From the NCBI GenBank assembly GCA_002335605.1, contig BEDY01000008.1:744001-808000 (forward strand): DNA of 64,000 nt, read 5' to 3'. Both the position numbers and the translations under genes were made by a program. The stretch comes from Prillingera fragicola. Lineage: Eukaryota > Basidiomycota > Tremellomycetes > Trichosporonales > Trichosporonaceae. Positions 11,691-24,369 of the stretch are shown here, one piece after another. Position 1 is the stretch's first letter, and each line of letters begins with the position of its first letter. Below the pieces are notes generated by a model. That model was not told the origin of the DNA and ran no database searches. It saw only the letters and a list, made by a program, of their open reading frames with translations.

Positions 11691-12383
11691 ACTAGCTCCG
11701 TCCGACGATCCAGCCGCAGAGGACGCCCTTGGCCACCGCAGCCACTGGCGGCCCGTCGGCCGGCCCTTCCGGCCACTCTTCAGGCCCCAGGTTCGAGATC
11801 CTGAGCAGCCAAGACAGTCGTAGTGCTGGGTGTGGGGCAGGAGTAGTTGAGGACGACACCCCACAACTGTCCGGTATGTCAGGCAGGAATGCACAACGCA
11901 CGGCTGGAATGTTGAGCTTGCGTAACACCGACCAAAGGTAATTGCGGCGAGCATGCTGCGCTAACAGACACTATCTGGCAATGATACTACGGATCCACTG
12001 ATCCCTATTGTCACCAGTGCTACCTGCAAAACTTATTGCCCTGCCCGCTAGCTACCTGTCACATTGTCGGACGTCCTGAGGCTTGTAATCACGTCCGTCT
12101 CATGGCCGATACTGGTCTGCGTTTCGCAGAACAGCCTGTTGTCTTCGTTAGGCGAAGCGCCACCACTGCAGGGCCCGCGGCGCGGTTCTACAGGTTTCCG
12201 GAGAGAACGGGCGGAACAAGGACGCGTTATCGCGCTGATTTTGAGCTTGCAGTAGCCTGTGCTTCATTGGCCTATCATCGACAGAGGTGGACTAAACAGG
12301 CAGCATGTTTCTCGCACATCAATTCGACAAAATGATACAAGATAGTTGCATGAAGTTCAAGCTTCTAGGCCTTCCTCCATTCA
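11691..12383. other. Intergenic region between AVT1-like and aquaporin genes
   Basis: Both neighbours are on the minus strand, so this holds the distal AVT1 promoter and the aquaporin terminator. It includes a GC-rich inverted stretch near 11745-11775. I find no convincing coding frame; open frames here are short and have no recognisable sequence. Confidence 0.5.
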
Positions 12384-13410
12384 TCAAGATGGCAAGCCTC
12401 GCTGCCCTCTTCTAAGGCAGGGCACAGTAAGCGCGACCCTTCCTCGAACAACGAGATCGTAAACGAGCGTAATCCCAATCGCAGCAATGATGGGCGCTAC
12501 GATACACCCCCAGACCCAGTAGGCGCCCCTCATTGTCCACAAGGTAGAAGGGTACCCAAACGCGGCGCACGCAATGCGGGGGCCGAGGTCTCGGGCTGGG
12601 TTGAGTGCAAACGCAGGGTTGATACCCACATTGCCCGAAACGGCCGTCATTGTCCACATCATCAACAATGCCTTGACCCACGTTGGCTGGGCGAACGCCG
12701 GGTCAGTCACGACCGCGACAGTCAGAATGAGCAGAGCTGCGCCCATAATCTCGGAAAAGAATGCGGCTGACGTTAGAAGGGCAGTGACGACGAGAGCCTA
12801 CTCACTGACGTTTGATTGATACGAAGGGGGGACTAGCACGAAAAATGTGGCAGTTTTCTCAGTGCGTACACCATAGCCCCCTTCAAAAACATCTAGGCGG
12901 TCGTGAAAAATACCTTGCACGATCACCGCCCCGAGGAAGCCGCCGAGGACTTGGAAGAAGGCGTACAGAGGAACCTTTTTCCAAGGAAAGCCTCGAAACA
13001 GAGCCTGGGAGATCGTGATGCCAGGATTCAAGTGCCCACCCGAAACGTCGATTGAGATGAGGAGGCCCATCATAAGACCCACACCCCACCCGAAGGAGTA
13101 GACCGTGGTGTCAAAGGTCGAGGTGAGGTTTGCCTGGCTTAACGCTTGAGCGGTGCGCTCTGAACTTTGCTTGCTCACATGTTGGATCCACATCCCATCA
13201 CAATCATGGTCATGATGCCGCACATTTCTGCCAGTATCGGACGGAGCCATTCGGGCACTTCTAAGCCCGCATGCTCTTCGAAAGGGGTTGGGCTGGCTGC
13301 CGCAACCCGAGTTTCCACGGGGGTGGCAGGCCGCTCGACATCCTCCACGTGACCTACGTGACCAGAGGTCAGAATGGCTTCCTGCAGAGTGACCTACGCT
13401 TGTGACTCAT
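12384..13410 (-). CDS. Aquaglyceroporin / MIP-family channel
   Basis: Membrane channel for water, glycerol or similar small solutes. ATG 13410 opens a 13-base exon (MSHK + one base) joined over a 44-base intron to HVEDVERPATP; the next join gives the first membrane region VPEWLRPILAEMCGIMTMIV and GCGSNIQANL. The first half-helix signature reads SGGHLNPGITIS, so the usual NPA is NPG; the second reads FALNPARDLGPR with the Asp after NPA that marks glycerol-permeable members. A final exon carries WVWGCIVAPIIAAIGITLVY and a short basic tail ending at 12384. Topology and both signatures in order make the family certain; the substrate is not. The start rests on splicing logic because no other in-frame ATG gives a full first helix. 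Confidence 0.88.
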
Positions 13411-14270
13411 GTCGACATGGAGAGCAATGTTGCTTGTGAGACGGCCAAGAGCAGCGTATTCCTGAACTGGTCAACGATGTGAAAGCCGAAAGTAACAATG
13501 ACGATCAGGTGGGGCCCCTGTCTCGTACATCCGTTCTTCCGGCGGTGAATGAGATTGCGAGGCCAACATTTCACTGGATCACTCACTGTGCGCGACGCCG
13601 ATTTAATAGCAGCGTTAACCTAGCATCACCCCACATCTGGGGCTTAGTCGCTGATCATTTTGCGTTTACAGAGACGCACAAAGTCAAAGTTGACGAGCGT
13701 GAATTAGCTCCTCTCAGACGCTTAGATCTCAGTAATACCCCAGCGGGATAGCCGAACAATCATAACTCCACTTGCTGACTATGTCTTTGCCAGCGCTGGA
13801 ATCGATCCAGCTTGCGGCCAGCGCAGGAACTCATGTGCGTTTTCCCTTCCACATGCCTTCCTTTCGTTCTTAGTGCCTGGCAATATGAAGCACGAGTTTG
13901 ACTGGCATGTCTCGCCCCTTCTGCAATCGTCAACGTTCAGGTTGGACATTGCTTGCGCTGCTTCGAGTCGACATATCAATGCTACGCATTGACCATGAGG
14001 TGATAGATTTTTGAATTACGTGCGCGGAGGTGCAGGGAGTCACGAGCAATCACCAAAAGCGTCATCTACTGTGTGTGCCACATGCCCATCTAGTCTGCCT
14101 CAATGTCATTTCCAAAATGATGCACATGTTCAGGGCTACAGGTTCAGCTGCTTTAGTCTACGGGGTTCTTTTTGCCGTTGAATGAAGTGTTGAAGACGTG
14201 ATAATTAATAGTAGGAATACACGCAGAATCGGAAAAGAATAATCCCGCTGGCAATGGCAACACGCACCCC
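13411..14270. other. Divergent promoter region, aquaporin / SGNH hydrolase
   Basis: An 860-base stretch between two divergent starts. I see no coding frame with family similarity. A minus-strand hairpin near 13800 resembles a tRNA T arm but has no matching acceptor or anticodon arm. Confidence 0.5.
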
Positions 14271-15074
14271 ATGGTGCCCCGCCTTCGTCTCTCAACAACA
14301 TCTCTCTATGCCCTATGCGTACCTGCAATGCCCTTCCTACGCTCACTGAAAAGACCCAAACGCCCTGACCTTCCACCTACGGGCCTGCGTGTACTCTGCT
14401 TTGGCGACTCTTTGACCTCGGGATGGTCTCAGAGGGGTACAGTGCAACAGCCGTACGCTCAAGTCCTGCGCTCCAGACTTGAGTCATGGGCTGGGTCCAA
14501 AGTGGAGGTCCACGTCAACGGTGCACCAGGTCAGACTGTAACTAGTCCCGAGTGGGCTGGACGTTTAGCTTCTGAGCGTGAGTATTGCCCCGTATTAAAC
14601 TGACAACAGTGCAAGAACAGAGGGACTGGATCATCATTCTCGGAGGCACAAAGTAGGTCACCGCAGCTGCACATTCTAACCACAGTGACCTCGGGTACGG
14701 CAAACTCCCTTCAGAAATCTTTGCCTCTCTTTGCAGCAGCTGGCAATCAATTATTGCAGCTGGCCCCCGAGTCCTTGCTCTCACTGTGCCCGAGACGCAA
14801 GCCAACGGAGAGCGTTTAGTGGAACGGCGGGGCATGCTCAACCAACACATCAGTGCCTTCACCTGCCGAAACTAGTGAGCGCCGTCATGAGGCACCTCTG
14901 ACTACCAGCTACACCTTTGATCTCCACCGGGTGATCCCGTACCATTCCCTTACTGCGAAACAGCTCCAACTGTACTGGGACGATGGTGTGCACCTCACAG
15001 CGGAAGGGTACGACTGGATGGGCGGCCACATTGCCGACGCCATGATTAGTATTCTAGGCAAGGCACAACCTTGA
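14271..15074 (+). CDS. SGNH/GDSL-type lipase or esterase
   Basis: Predicted intracellular ester hydrolase of the SGNH superfamily. Four exons (first 14271-14577, second 14610-14652) join in phase. The conserved blocks are present in order: VLCFGDSLTSGW (block I, nucleophile Ser), VNGAPGQTVTS (block II Gly), IILGGTNDLGYG (block III Asn), and WDDGVHLTAEGYDWMG (block V Asp-x-x-His, here DDGVH). The length of about 235 residues suits small fungal members related to thioesterase I/isoamyl-acetate hydrolase. No secretion signal is obvious: the N-terminus is MVPRLRLSTTSLYALCVPAM, weakly hydrophobic, and a second Met (MPFLRSLKRPKR) may be the real start. Substrate cannot be told from sequence. Confidence 0.85.
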
Positions 15075-15983
15075 CGTATGCAGTGTGCAGACGGATAAGA
15101 CTTGCGTGCACGTTACTACAAGTGGTTGTACATTGCTATGAATGAACAGACTGGAGACACAGCAGAGCAGTGGGATGGAGGAGTTGCGCACAGTGTATTC
15201 ACCTAAATGTGGCACCGACTTCATTTGTGCTTACTTGGCATAGATCTCACGTTCATCTCCATTGCAGCTTGGCAATGTGTATCTCCATCGGTTAATGAGC
15301 CTCTTACAAGTGGCACAAGTGGTAAATCCTGGGCCACCAACAAGGACCTACTGGAATTCGGCCTTGCGAGCGTCCAGAATCTCATACATCTATCTAAAGA
15401 GGCTAGAGTCCGGCTGGCTCACAACTTCTCCTATCTTTGTTGGCTGAAGTATCTAAATTGTTGGGCTCGCGACTGGAATTAAACGTCGTCCTCGTTGGCG
15501 TCAATACGATGCTTCTACAGACGTCAGCTATGTTGCTACAAAAGGATGATGGTTTAACGGTCCGTCCTCATCTACTCGGCCCTTTACCCCACAGCCTGCT
15601 GGGAGGCTTATCCAGGTTACTTGTTATTATAATGCCGGGACAATTCCTCGTCGTCGCAATCAAACTTGTCGCGTTTGGAAGCCCTCGGCCGCCTTCTGTG
15701 CGCCTTTGCCCTTTTCCTTAGGATGCATGGCCAGGGGTAGGCGGGTCCTAATTGGGGGGATACGACTATCGTGACTGGTGGCCGAGGGTGCCCTGGTCCG
15801 GCGGCTGGTAGAGTACGTGGCAGCTATGGCAGTGAATCAGTCTCATGGCTTAGCGGACAACTTTACGCCTCGTGCATCCCCATGCTCTGTCGCAGCGGGT
15901 AGTCTAGCTTGGACAAAGGGGTGAAATGCGAGGAGAGTCTAGTGTGTGTGTCTGCGTCATCATAACAGCGATACACTGTCAAC
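15075..15983. other. Intergenic region downstream of the SGNH hydrolase
   Basis: Contains the hydrolase 3' untranslated region. Open frames are short and unrelated to any family I know; nothing else supported. Confidence 0.5.
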
Positions 15984-16040
15984 ACTGCCCAGGCTGTCCG
16001 CAAGGCGCGCTCGGAGTTGGTCAAGAACGCCAGCGTTGAG
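15984..16040 (+). pseudogene. Decayed fragment of MET6 exon 2
   Basis: This segment matches MET6 exon 2 at 17336-17392 without gaps: about 47 of 56 bases agree, including a 21-base identical run beginning CTGCCCAGGCTGTCCG. Translated in the same frame it reads AQAVRKARSELVKNASVE and then TGA, against AQAVRKERWESIKNAGVD in MET6. Six of the eight altered codons change the amino acid, including loss of the Trp, which looks like relaxed constraint. I see no match to the other MET6 exons nearby, so it is a fragment about 1.1 kb upstream of the intact gene, in the same orientation. Confidence 0.6.
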
Positions 16041-17135
16041 TGAGTGGTAGGCCGCTGTCCACCTGCCAGTAGTAGTCAAGCCTGGCTTTAAAGCCAGATC
16101 CCCACAGCCACAGGAGGGAAAAAGCCTTATGTTCACCCATGTCATGCCATGTCATGCATTGTGCACAGAGCTGCCAAGCGCCAAGAGTCGTCGCCATCTG
16201 AACCAGTTGAATGTGTATCAACAATGGTGCTCAGCAAAGGAAAAGCGCTGTGCCGACCCTGTCTGCAACTGGCCCAGCATTCAGCTTCTCTCTCTAAAGT
16301 AAGCAGCAGCTGAGCAAGTTGGTTAGTAGCAGAGCGGCAACCAGCCAGTTGAGCACCGCCGTACCAATACTGCCAATGGGTTACCCACAAGGCCACAGAT
16401 AGACCGATCGTCCGCCAGCTTACCCTGAGGCCTGAGGGCCCCATGTCTCCCCTTTTCGCCCCATGTCTCCTCCAGAGGTTAAAGCGACATGGCCACCACG
16501 GCGGTCCAGGAAGCCGCTCAGGCCAGCTGTGATGCATCTGGAGACGTGCAGGAGGTTGAGCGGGAGTATTGTCGTGCCACAAAAAGAGGTACGGTGGTGC
16601 GCCGGCGGCGCCGACGGTTACCGAGGAACGGCATCGTGCACTAGTTACGAGCTCCGCCGGCACGTGCTGCCTGTCCAAAGGCCAACGCCAGTGGCCAGTG
16701 GCCAGTGGCTACTGAGGCTGCCGTTGCCGCTTGGGACGACGGCTCAGTTGTTCAGGGGCGAATCATGTATTAGCACTCTTGGCTGACTTGGAAATGCATC
16801 GACTCGTCTTGCAGCTGCAGCTTGCATCCATGGTACGCCATCGTTCATGCGACGATGTTGAGCATGCCATGCCCGTGTAGGCCTCGGATTGGTTAGGGCT
16901 TCAGGATCCAGGTGGGGCAACGCGTGAGGTGCTGGGATCCGCGCGATATTTACAATCCCCAGGGACAGATTACGATTTTACCCGCTGGCGTGCTCCTCTG
17001 GCATTTGCTTCCGCTACCCCCCGAAACATCGGTCCATACAATCCACCTGCAACGTGTTTAAAGTTGGACTTTTCTTTCTCCATCCTTCTTCTTCACACCT
17101 ACTCTTTCTTTCTCATTCTTCTCAAAACATCAACA
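16041..17135. other. MET6 upstream region
   Basis: No gene is supported in this 1.1 kb. It should hold the MET6 promoter: there is a CACGTG box at 16661-16666 and a strongly pyrimidine-rich tract at about 17073-17125 immediately before the start, typical of highly expressed fungal genes. The minus-strand open frame at 16142-16678 has no protein-like character. Confidence 0.5.
16661..16666. promoter_or_regulatory. CACGTG E-box upstream of MET6
   Basis: A CACGTG core about 470 bases before the MET6 start. In yeasts sulfur-amino-acid genes are activated through this core by Cbf1 with Met4; use here is inferred by analogy only. Confidence 0.35.
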
Positions 17136-19563
17136 ATGGTTAACTCCGCCTGTTTGGGATATCCCCGCATTGGCAGCGGCCGAGCAGTGAAGAAGGTGTG
17201 TATCTCTGGCTGCTGTCGTAGTCGTGCTCGTCACCACGACTTTAGCAGTCCTACTCTTCCTCGAACTTCCACTGACTTCTTCAGGCTGTCGAGGCCTACT
17301 GGGCTGGCAAGATCTCGGAGCAGGAGCTTCAGACCGCTGCCCAGGCTGTCCGCAAGGAGCGCTGGGAGTCTATCAAGAATGCCGGCGTCGACGTGATCCC
17401 CTCGTAAGTTGCCCCGCAATAGTGGGGGCCCTTGGCTGACACGTGTACAGGGGCGAGTTCACCCTTTACGACCACCTCCTTGACCACTCGTTCAACTTCA
17501 ACGTCATCCCCGAGCGCTTCTCCAAGCAGGGCCTCTCCCCCCTTGACACCTACTTTGCCATGGGCCGTGGTCGCCAGGACCGCGCCAAGGGCATTGACGT
17601 CGCCGCCAACGAGATGGGCAAGTTCTTCGACTCGAACTACCACGTCGTCAAGGTCGACCACTCGCCCGAGACCGAGTTCAAGCTCACCAACAACCAGGCC
17701 CTCGAGGAGTACAAGGAGGCCAAGGACCTTGGCATCGAGACCCGCCCTGTTCTCTTTGGCCCCATCACCTACCTTTCGCTTGTCCGCAAGTCGCGCGACG
17801 CCCCTGCCGACTACAAGCCCCTCGACTCGCTTGACAAGCTTGTCCCCGTCTACGTCGAGATCCTCAAGTCGCTGAAGGAGGCCGGTGCCAAGGCCGTTCA
17901 GCTCGACGAGCAGATCCTCGTCACCGACGCCGGAGAGTCGCTCGGCGAGCTTTACAAGAAGACCTACGCCACCCTCGCCGAGGTCGGCCTCCCCATCGTC
18001 CTCACCACTGCCTACGGCCGTGTTGGCAAGTCGATCGAGTTCCTCAAGGATCTTCCCCTCTCGGCTCTCCACATTGACCTCGACCGTGAGCCCAAGCAGC
18101 TTGACGCCGTCGTCGCCGCCCTCAAGCCCACCACCATTGGCCTCGAGCTTGGTCTCGTTTCGGGCCGCAACATTTGGAAGAACGACCTCAAGGCTTCCAA
18201 GGCTCTCGCTGAGAAGGCCATCCAGGAGCTCGGCGCCGACCGTGTGACCATTTCCACCTCGTCCACCCTCCTCCACACTCCCCTCACCACCAAGGTCGAG
18301 ACCAAGCTCACCGAGGAGCAGCTCTCGTGGCTCTCGTTTGCCGAGGAGAAGTGTGCCGAGGTCGCTGCCCTTTCGGCCATCCTCAACGGCCAGGAGTCGG
18401 CTCTCTTTGAGCAGAACACCAAGGACATTGCCGCCCGTCGTGAGTTCGAGCGCACCTCGGACTCGGCTGTCCGTGACCGAGTCTCGGCCATCACCGAGGA
18501 GCAGCTCAAGCGCAAGGACACCTTCCCCACTCGTCGTGAGGCCCAGAAGAAGCACCTCAACCTCCCCAAGTTCCCCACCACCACCATTGGCTCGTTCCCC
18601 CAGACCAAGGAGATCCGTGTCGCCCGTGCCAAGTTCGGCAAGGGTGAGCTCACCAAGGAGCAGTACGAGACTGCCATGGAGAACGAGATCAAGGCCGTTG
18701 TCGACTTCCAGGAGAAGGTTGGACTCGACCTCCTCGTCCACGGCGAGCCCGAGCGTAACGACATGGTCCAGTACTTCGGCGAGCAGCTCTCCGGCTTCAT
18801 CTTCACTCAGCTCGGCTGGGTTCAGTCCTACGGCTCGCGTTACGTTCGTCCCCCTATCGTTGTGTCGGACGTCTCGCGCCCCTCGCCCATGACCGTCCGC
18901 TGGTCCGCCTACGCCCAGTCGGTCACTGACAAGCCCATGAAGGGCATGCTTACCGGCCCCGTCACCATCCTCAACTGGTCGTTCCCCCGTGCCGACGTCA
19001 CCAAGGAGATCCAGTCCAAGCAGCTCGCCCTTGCCCTCCGTGACGAGGTCGTTGACCTCGCCAACGCCGGCATCCGTGCCATCCAGGTCGACGAGCCTGC
19101 TATCCGTGAGGGTCTTCCCCTCCGCAAGGAGGACTGGGACAACTACCTCAAGTGGGCTGTTGACTCGTTCCGTCTTGCCACGTCTGGTGTTGAGAACGAC
19201 ATCCAGGTCCACTCGCACTTCTGCTACTCGGACTTCGGAGACATCTTCCCCCACATCCAGCGTCTTGACGCCGACGTCATCTCGATCGAGGCCTCGAAGG
19301 CCGACCTCAAGCTCCTCGACGTCTTCGCTGCCCACGGCTACTCGAACGAGATTGGCCCTGGTGTCTACGACATCCACTCGCCCCGTGTCCCCTCGGAGCA
19401 GGAGATCAAGGACCGCCTCGTCGCCTTCGCCAAGGTCATCCCCGCTGACCTCCTCGTTGTCAATCCCGACTGCGGTCTCAAGACCCGTGCTTGGAAGGAG
19501 ACCGAGGAGTCGCTCGCCAACCTTGTCGCTGCCGCCAAGTGGGCTCGCGAGAACCTCATTTAA
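17136..19563 (+). CDS. MET6: Cobalamin-independent methionine synthase
   Basis: Transfers a methyl group from 5-methyltetrahydropteroyl-glutamate to homocysteine, the last step of methionine synthesis in the cytosol. Three exons, 17136-17195, 17285-17403 and 17451-19563, give 763 residues, close to the usual length of about 765. The N-terminus MVNSACLGYPRIGSGRAVKK is the family's GxPRIG block; the C-terminal catalytic half contains LNLPKFPTTTIGSFPQT, VHGEPERNDMVQYFGEQ, QVDEPAIREGLP, IQVHSHFCYSDFGDI (zinc ligands His and Cys), SIEASKADL and VVNPDCGLKTR (third Cys ligand). Codon use is extremely biased toward C-ending codons, a sign of strong expression, and this bias opens a spurious 810-codon antisense frame. 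Both introns lie near the 5' end. Confidence 0.97.
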
Positions 19564-20138
19564 GGATCCATTCGTTGACCCTCCCTTCCCCCTCATCATC
19601 ACATTTGCATAAAGGCATTCAACAGCCTTCCATTCCATCACTTTGATACCAGTATTGTGTTCATAGCCGTTGTTGAGGATTAAAAGCTGCAGTAAAGAGA
19701 AAAAGCAGTAAAAGTAGAAGCAGTACAGTAATAAAATGCAAGCCTGTTCAACCGGCACCACACCTTGTTGCGTCTTGTGTCCAGAGATCGAAGAGGTTGC
19801 AGAGATTGTATTTTAGGCATCGTACTTGTGATATTGTGAAGATCTGGAACGAGGACGGCCACAGCTTGGCCGCCCAGGCACGGCGGAGGCAAGACGCGTC
19901 ACGTCGACTAATATGGTGGCATCCTGGGCAACCATAGTATGGACTAATCTATTACAGTACTAATCCCAAAATCCCTTCTCTCCGCTTAGCATCCATCCGC
20001 TGTCGACAACCACCATCAACCTCCTGCCTGTGAGCCATGTAGCTCCATGTCTTTCGCTTCTTTCCCTCTAGAAACTCTCAATCTCTCCTCAAAGCAACTC
20101 GCTGCTTGTCGCAGAGGTACAGCAAACCGTATACGTGA
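19564..20138. other. Intergenic region MET6 / RAD57
   Basis: Holds the MET6 3' untranslated region, with an AATAAA-like signal at 19730-19735, and the RAD57 promoter with a pyrimidine-rich leader. No further gene seen. Confidence 0.5.
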
Positions 20139-21726
20139 ATGGCTTCTGACGTTTTACCAGCTGGGCTCTCAACTGCAGGTGATATTCTTCTCATACCCCC
20201 ATCAGATCTCGCCAAGAAACTGCGCACTGGTCCAGTAGCTGGGCTTGCCAGTGGTCAAGCGGCTCGCCAGTTGATAACAACCGTTTCTGCTTTGGTTGCC
20301 CCGAAATCAACGACACTATCAAAGCTCGTGCCCCAGGACCGAAACGCGTGGATTTCAACTGGTGATGCGCAGCTTGATAGCATGCTGGGCGGCGGTGTGC
20401 GTGTCGGCGTAATCACCGAGTTTGTGGGAGAGAGGTGAGTGGGCTGAAGCACTGCAACAAAGTGCTGATGATATTGAAAGTGCCGCCGGCAAGTCACACT
20501 TGACGCTCATGTTGGCATTGGCTGCTCAAGTGCCAAGACTCTGCTCATCGCCGGGCGGGGCTATCGTTCTGACATCTGAAAGAGTGCTAGCGACTGGCAG
20601 GCTTGTCGAACTGGCGCGGGGTCTGTTGGCGCGCACAACACCTGAAGGCCAAGATCCGCCGCCACTGGCCGACCTGCTCGACAACATTCACACGTCTACG
20701 GTCGCAGACATTGATACTCTGGAACACGCTCTCGCCTACGTTCTTCCAGCAATGCTGGCTGCACGAAAGCAAGACCCTCATTCGCCTTTACTCGGACTAG
20801 GCAGAGATTCACAAAGCGACACTCGACCTAGCAGACCTCCTGCTCGTGGGTATAAGCCGACACGAATTCTCGTCCTTGACAGTCTCACGGCCCTCCTACG
20901 CGGTGAGACGGAAACCTCGGGGGCAGGTTTGGCGCAGCGATCCCGCCACCTAAGTTTTGTATCGGACAAGCTCAAGTCTTTGGCTGTCGAGTACAATCTG
21001 GCCATTGTTGTGGTCAATCAGGTCATGGACGTGTTCCACCGTCCGCCCCCTCCACCAGCCCCTGGGCGACCGACACCCACCCCGCTCCCAGCAATGGCCT
21101 ACTCCTCACAAGCACGTCACTTTTCCGGCCAGAGCCCTGGCGTGCAAAAGGAAGCGAGCCTCGGACTAGTGTGGGCCAACGTTGTCAACGTGCGTGTTAT
21201 GCTGGGACGCACCGGCCGCCGTCGAATCATGGATGTAGACGACCTCCTCCGCGCACCAAAGAGGACGCGTACCTCTGGTCGAGGTACCTCGAGACGTCTG
21301 ATTGTCGACGACCCACCTGAAAACACTTGTGCACTTGGCTTCGAGCTCGATGCCTCAAAACCTACCCTCATCCGTCGTGCCCATCTCGTGTATTCTGGCT
21401 TCGCGCCTCCCGCCATGCTCGACTATGTGATCACCCAAAGTGGTGTCCATACCTTGCCAGGTACATATAGGCGGATAGATCTTGGCCCAGCGATTCGGCG
21501 TCGAGACATGAAGATGCGTGAAGCGGCCCGGCTGGCTCGGGCAGCAGCCGCTGCCGCAGCTCGAGGTGCTGTCTTGGAGGAGGAAGAGCCCGAGCCAACA
21601 CAAGCTGGGTCTGGCGACGATGACGACGACGACGTGTTTGACGACCTTGGAGACCTTCCACCAGAGTTTTGGAAGGGGCTCGACGTGTATGATATTGACC
21701 CCGTGGCTGTGGGGGTTGTAGATTAA
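20139..21726 (+). CDS. RAD57: RAD57-like recombination mediator (RecA/Rad51 paralogue)
   Basis: Rad51 paralogue that acts with Rad55 to stabilise Rad51 filaments in homologous recombination. Two exons, 20139-20434 and 20481-21726, encode 513 residues. The splice join restores the Walker A motif GESAAGKS after VGVITEFV; the Walker B strand is RILVLDSLTALLRGE, and LAIVVVNQVMDVF plus LGLVWANVVNVRVML match the conserved C-terminal blocks of Rad57/XRCC3 rather than Rad51 itself. A proline-rich insertion (about residues 285-310) and a very acidic tail with an Asp run near residue 490 are lineage-style additions. Start at ATG 20139 puts a short N-terminal region before SKLVPQDRNAWISTG, where Rad57 proteins begin their core. 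Confidence 0.88.
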
Positions 21727-21873
21727 TAGCACAACATGGATTCTCAGCAGATTCAGATAGTCGCGTTCGTCCGGTGGCCGGTGGAGGTAGGCCGCTACAG
21801 GAACGCGTCGCGGCGTGGCGTGTGCCGTACATGTGATACGAACTCTCCTCTCCACCCTTCATTCACACTCACC

Positions 21874-23275
<1,402 letters not shown>

Positions 23276-23414
23276 AACACCGTCGCCGCCCAGCATGTGC
23301 TGGGTAGTTAAGACCAACTTGTACACAATACAGAAAGATGAACACTTGCATAGTATCTCCGCTGTGAATCGTTTCACGTATCGTACATCGTCTGCCCGCG
23401 CGTACGCCGATTCC

Positions 23415-24369
23415 TTACGTCGCAGGCGCAGCTGCAGGCTTGACCTCGGCGGCGGGGGCATCTGCTTTGGGGGCCGGGGCTGCGGCCAGCACCTCGGGCG
23501 CGGCGGGGGGAGTCGCAGTCACAGGCGCACCGCTCGCGTGGACACCCTCGGTGGGGTGTGCACTGGCGGGGCTGCTGAGACCCTCGACAGCGTGCTTGGC
23601 CTGCTGGCCCAGTGCGCCTCCAACAGCGACAGCGGCCTCACCAAAGCCCTTGGCCGCAATTGTGGCCTGAGTCCAGCCATCAGTGGCCATGGCCCGCAAA
23701 TCTTGCGAGGCAGACTCGGGAGCCTGGCCGGCCGCCGCCGTCGACTGAGGGACATAGGTGCCTCCCGCATGAGGGTTGGCAGTAGGAAGGCCTGGCTGGG
23801 CAGCTGCCTTACCAGTCAGGAGGCTGACCAAAGACGAAGCTCCGCCGAGAACAGTAGAGGCAAAGGACTCGCCCCAGCCCTGGACCGGACCAGTGACAGG
23901 ACCATCAGTCTCGTACTCGTCGTCAACGAAGAGCATCTTATCAGCCCAAACGCCGTGGGCGCGAAGTTCCGCCTCGAGAGTTTTGCAGGCTTGCTCGGCA
24001 GCCTCCCAGGCATCGGGATTGGGGCTGAGCGGCATCAGTGGCTGTTTCTGATAGTGACGAGATAGATGCGCACCTGTCCTTCAGGTCGATGCGAACCTGT
24101 CCAATGCTCTGGCCACCCTCGGGGGGCTCGGGGGTGAAGACAAAGCTAGGGTGTTCGTTGAGGCTCTTGGTACGCTGGACGGGCGAATTTTTCGCAATGA
24201 CAAACGCGCTGTGCCCGATGGTAATGGTGAGCTTGTCATTTGGGCGGGTGGGAGGCTCTGCCGGAAGCAGGGTGAGGGCGAGGTCTCCCGTGGCGAGGGG
24301 CACAGGAGCGACACCAGGCGCTGGCAGATGGAACGCCGTGCATTGCTGAATGGTGACGAGGGTGGACAT
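23415..24369 (-). CDS. Unknown protein with Ala/Pro-rich C-terminus
   Basis: I do not recognise the family. Two exons (intron of about 48 bases joining RIDLKD to SPNPDAWEAAEQACK) encode roughly 300 residues. Residues 1-100 look like a compact beta-rich domain (LVTIQQCTAFHLPAP, LATGDLALTLLP, LTITIGHSAFVIAKN), reminiscent of a lipid- or PH-like fold or the N-terminal part of spartin/senescence proteins, but this is only impression. A helix EAAEQACKTLEAELRAHGVW follows, then GWGESFASTVLGGASSLVSL, helices with repeated Ala, and a low-complexity Ala/Pro tail. No signal peptide or clear membrane segment. The start is the first ATG of the frame and is divergent from the glutathione-transferase-type gene. 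Confidence 0.7.

Noticed and set aside
11780..11805. GGTTCGAGATCC, similar to a tRNA B box
   Set aside because: One base too long, with no cloverleaf or A box at the right distance.
13479..13751. 90-codon plus-strand frame in the aquaporin/SGNH promoter
   Set aside because: No splice context, no start context and no recognisable protein sequence.
13785..13860. tRNA-like T arm (GCTGG ATCGATT CCAGC) on the minus strand
   Set aside because: The loop lacks the usual TTC, and no acceptor partner, D arm or anticodon arm could be folded around it.
16142..16678. 178-codon minus-strand frame upstream of MET6
   Set aside because: Rich in Trp, Cys, His and Arg without any fold-like pattern or family match; typical of GC-rich non-coding sequence.
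17329..19761. 810-codon open frame on the minus strand opposite MET6
   Set aside because: It is the mirror of extreme C-ending codon bias in MET6; its translation is Leu/Gly/Val/Glu-rich with no domain, and MET6 on the other strand is unmistakable.
23440..24051. Plus-strand open frames over the unknown gene at 23415-24369
   Set aside because: Antisense shadows of the Ala/Pro-rich minus-strand coding sequence.
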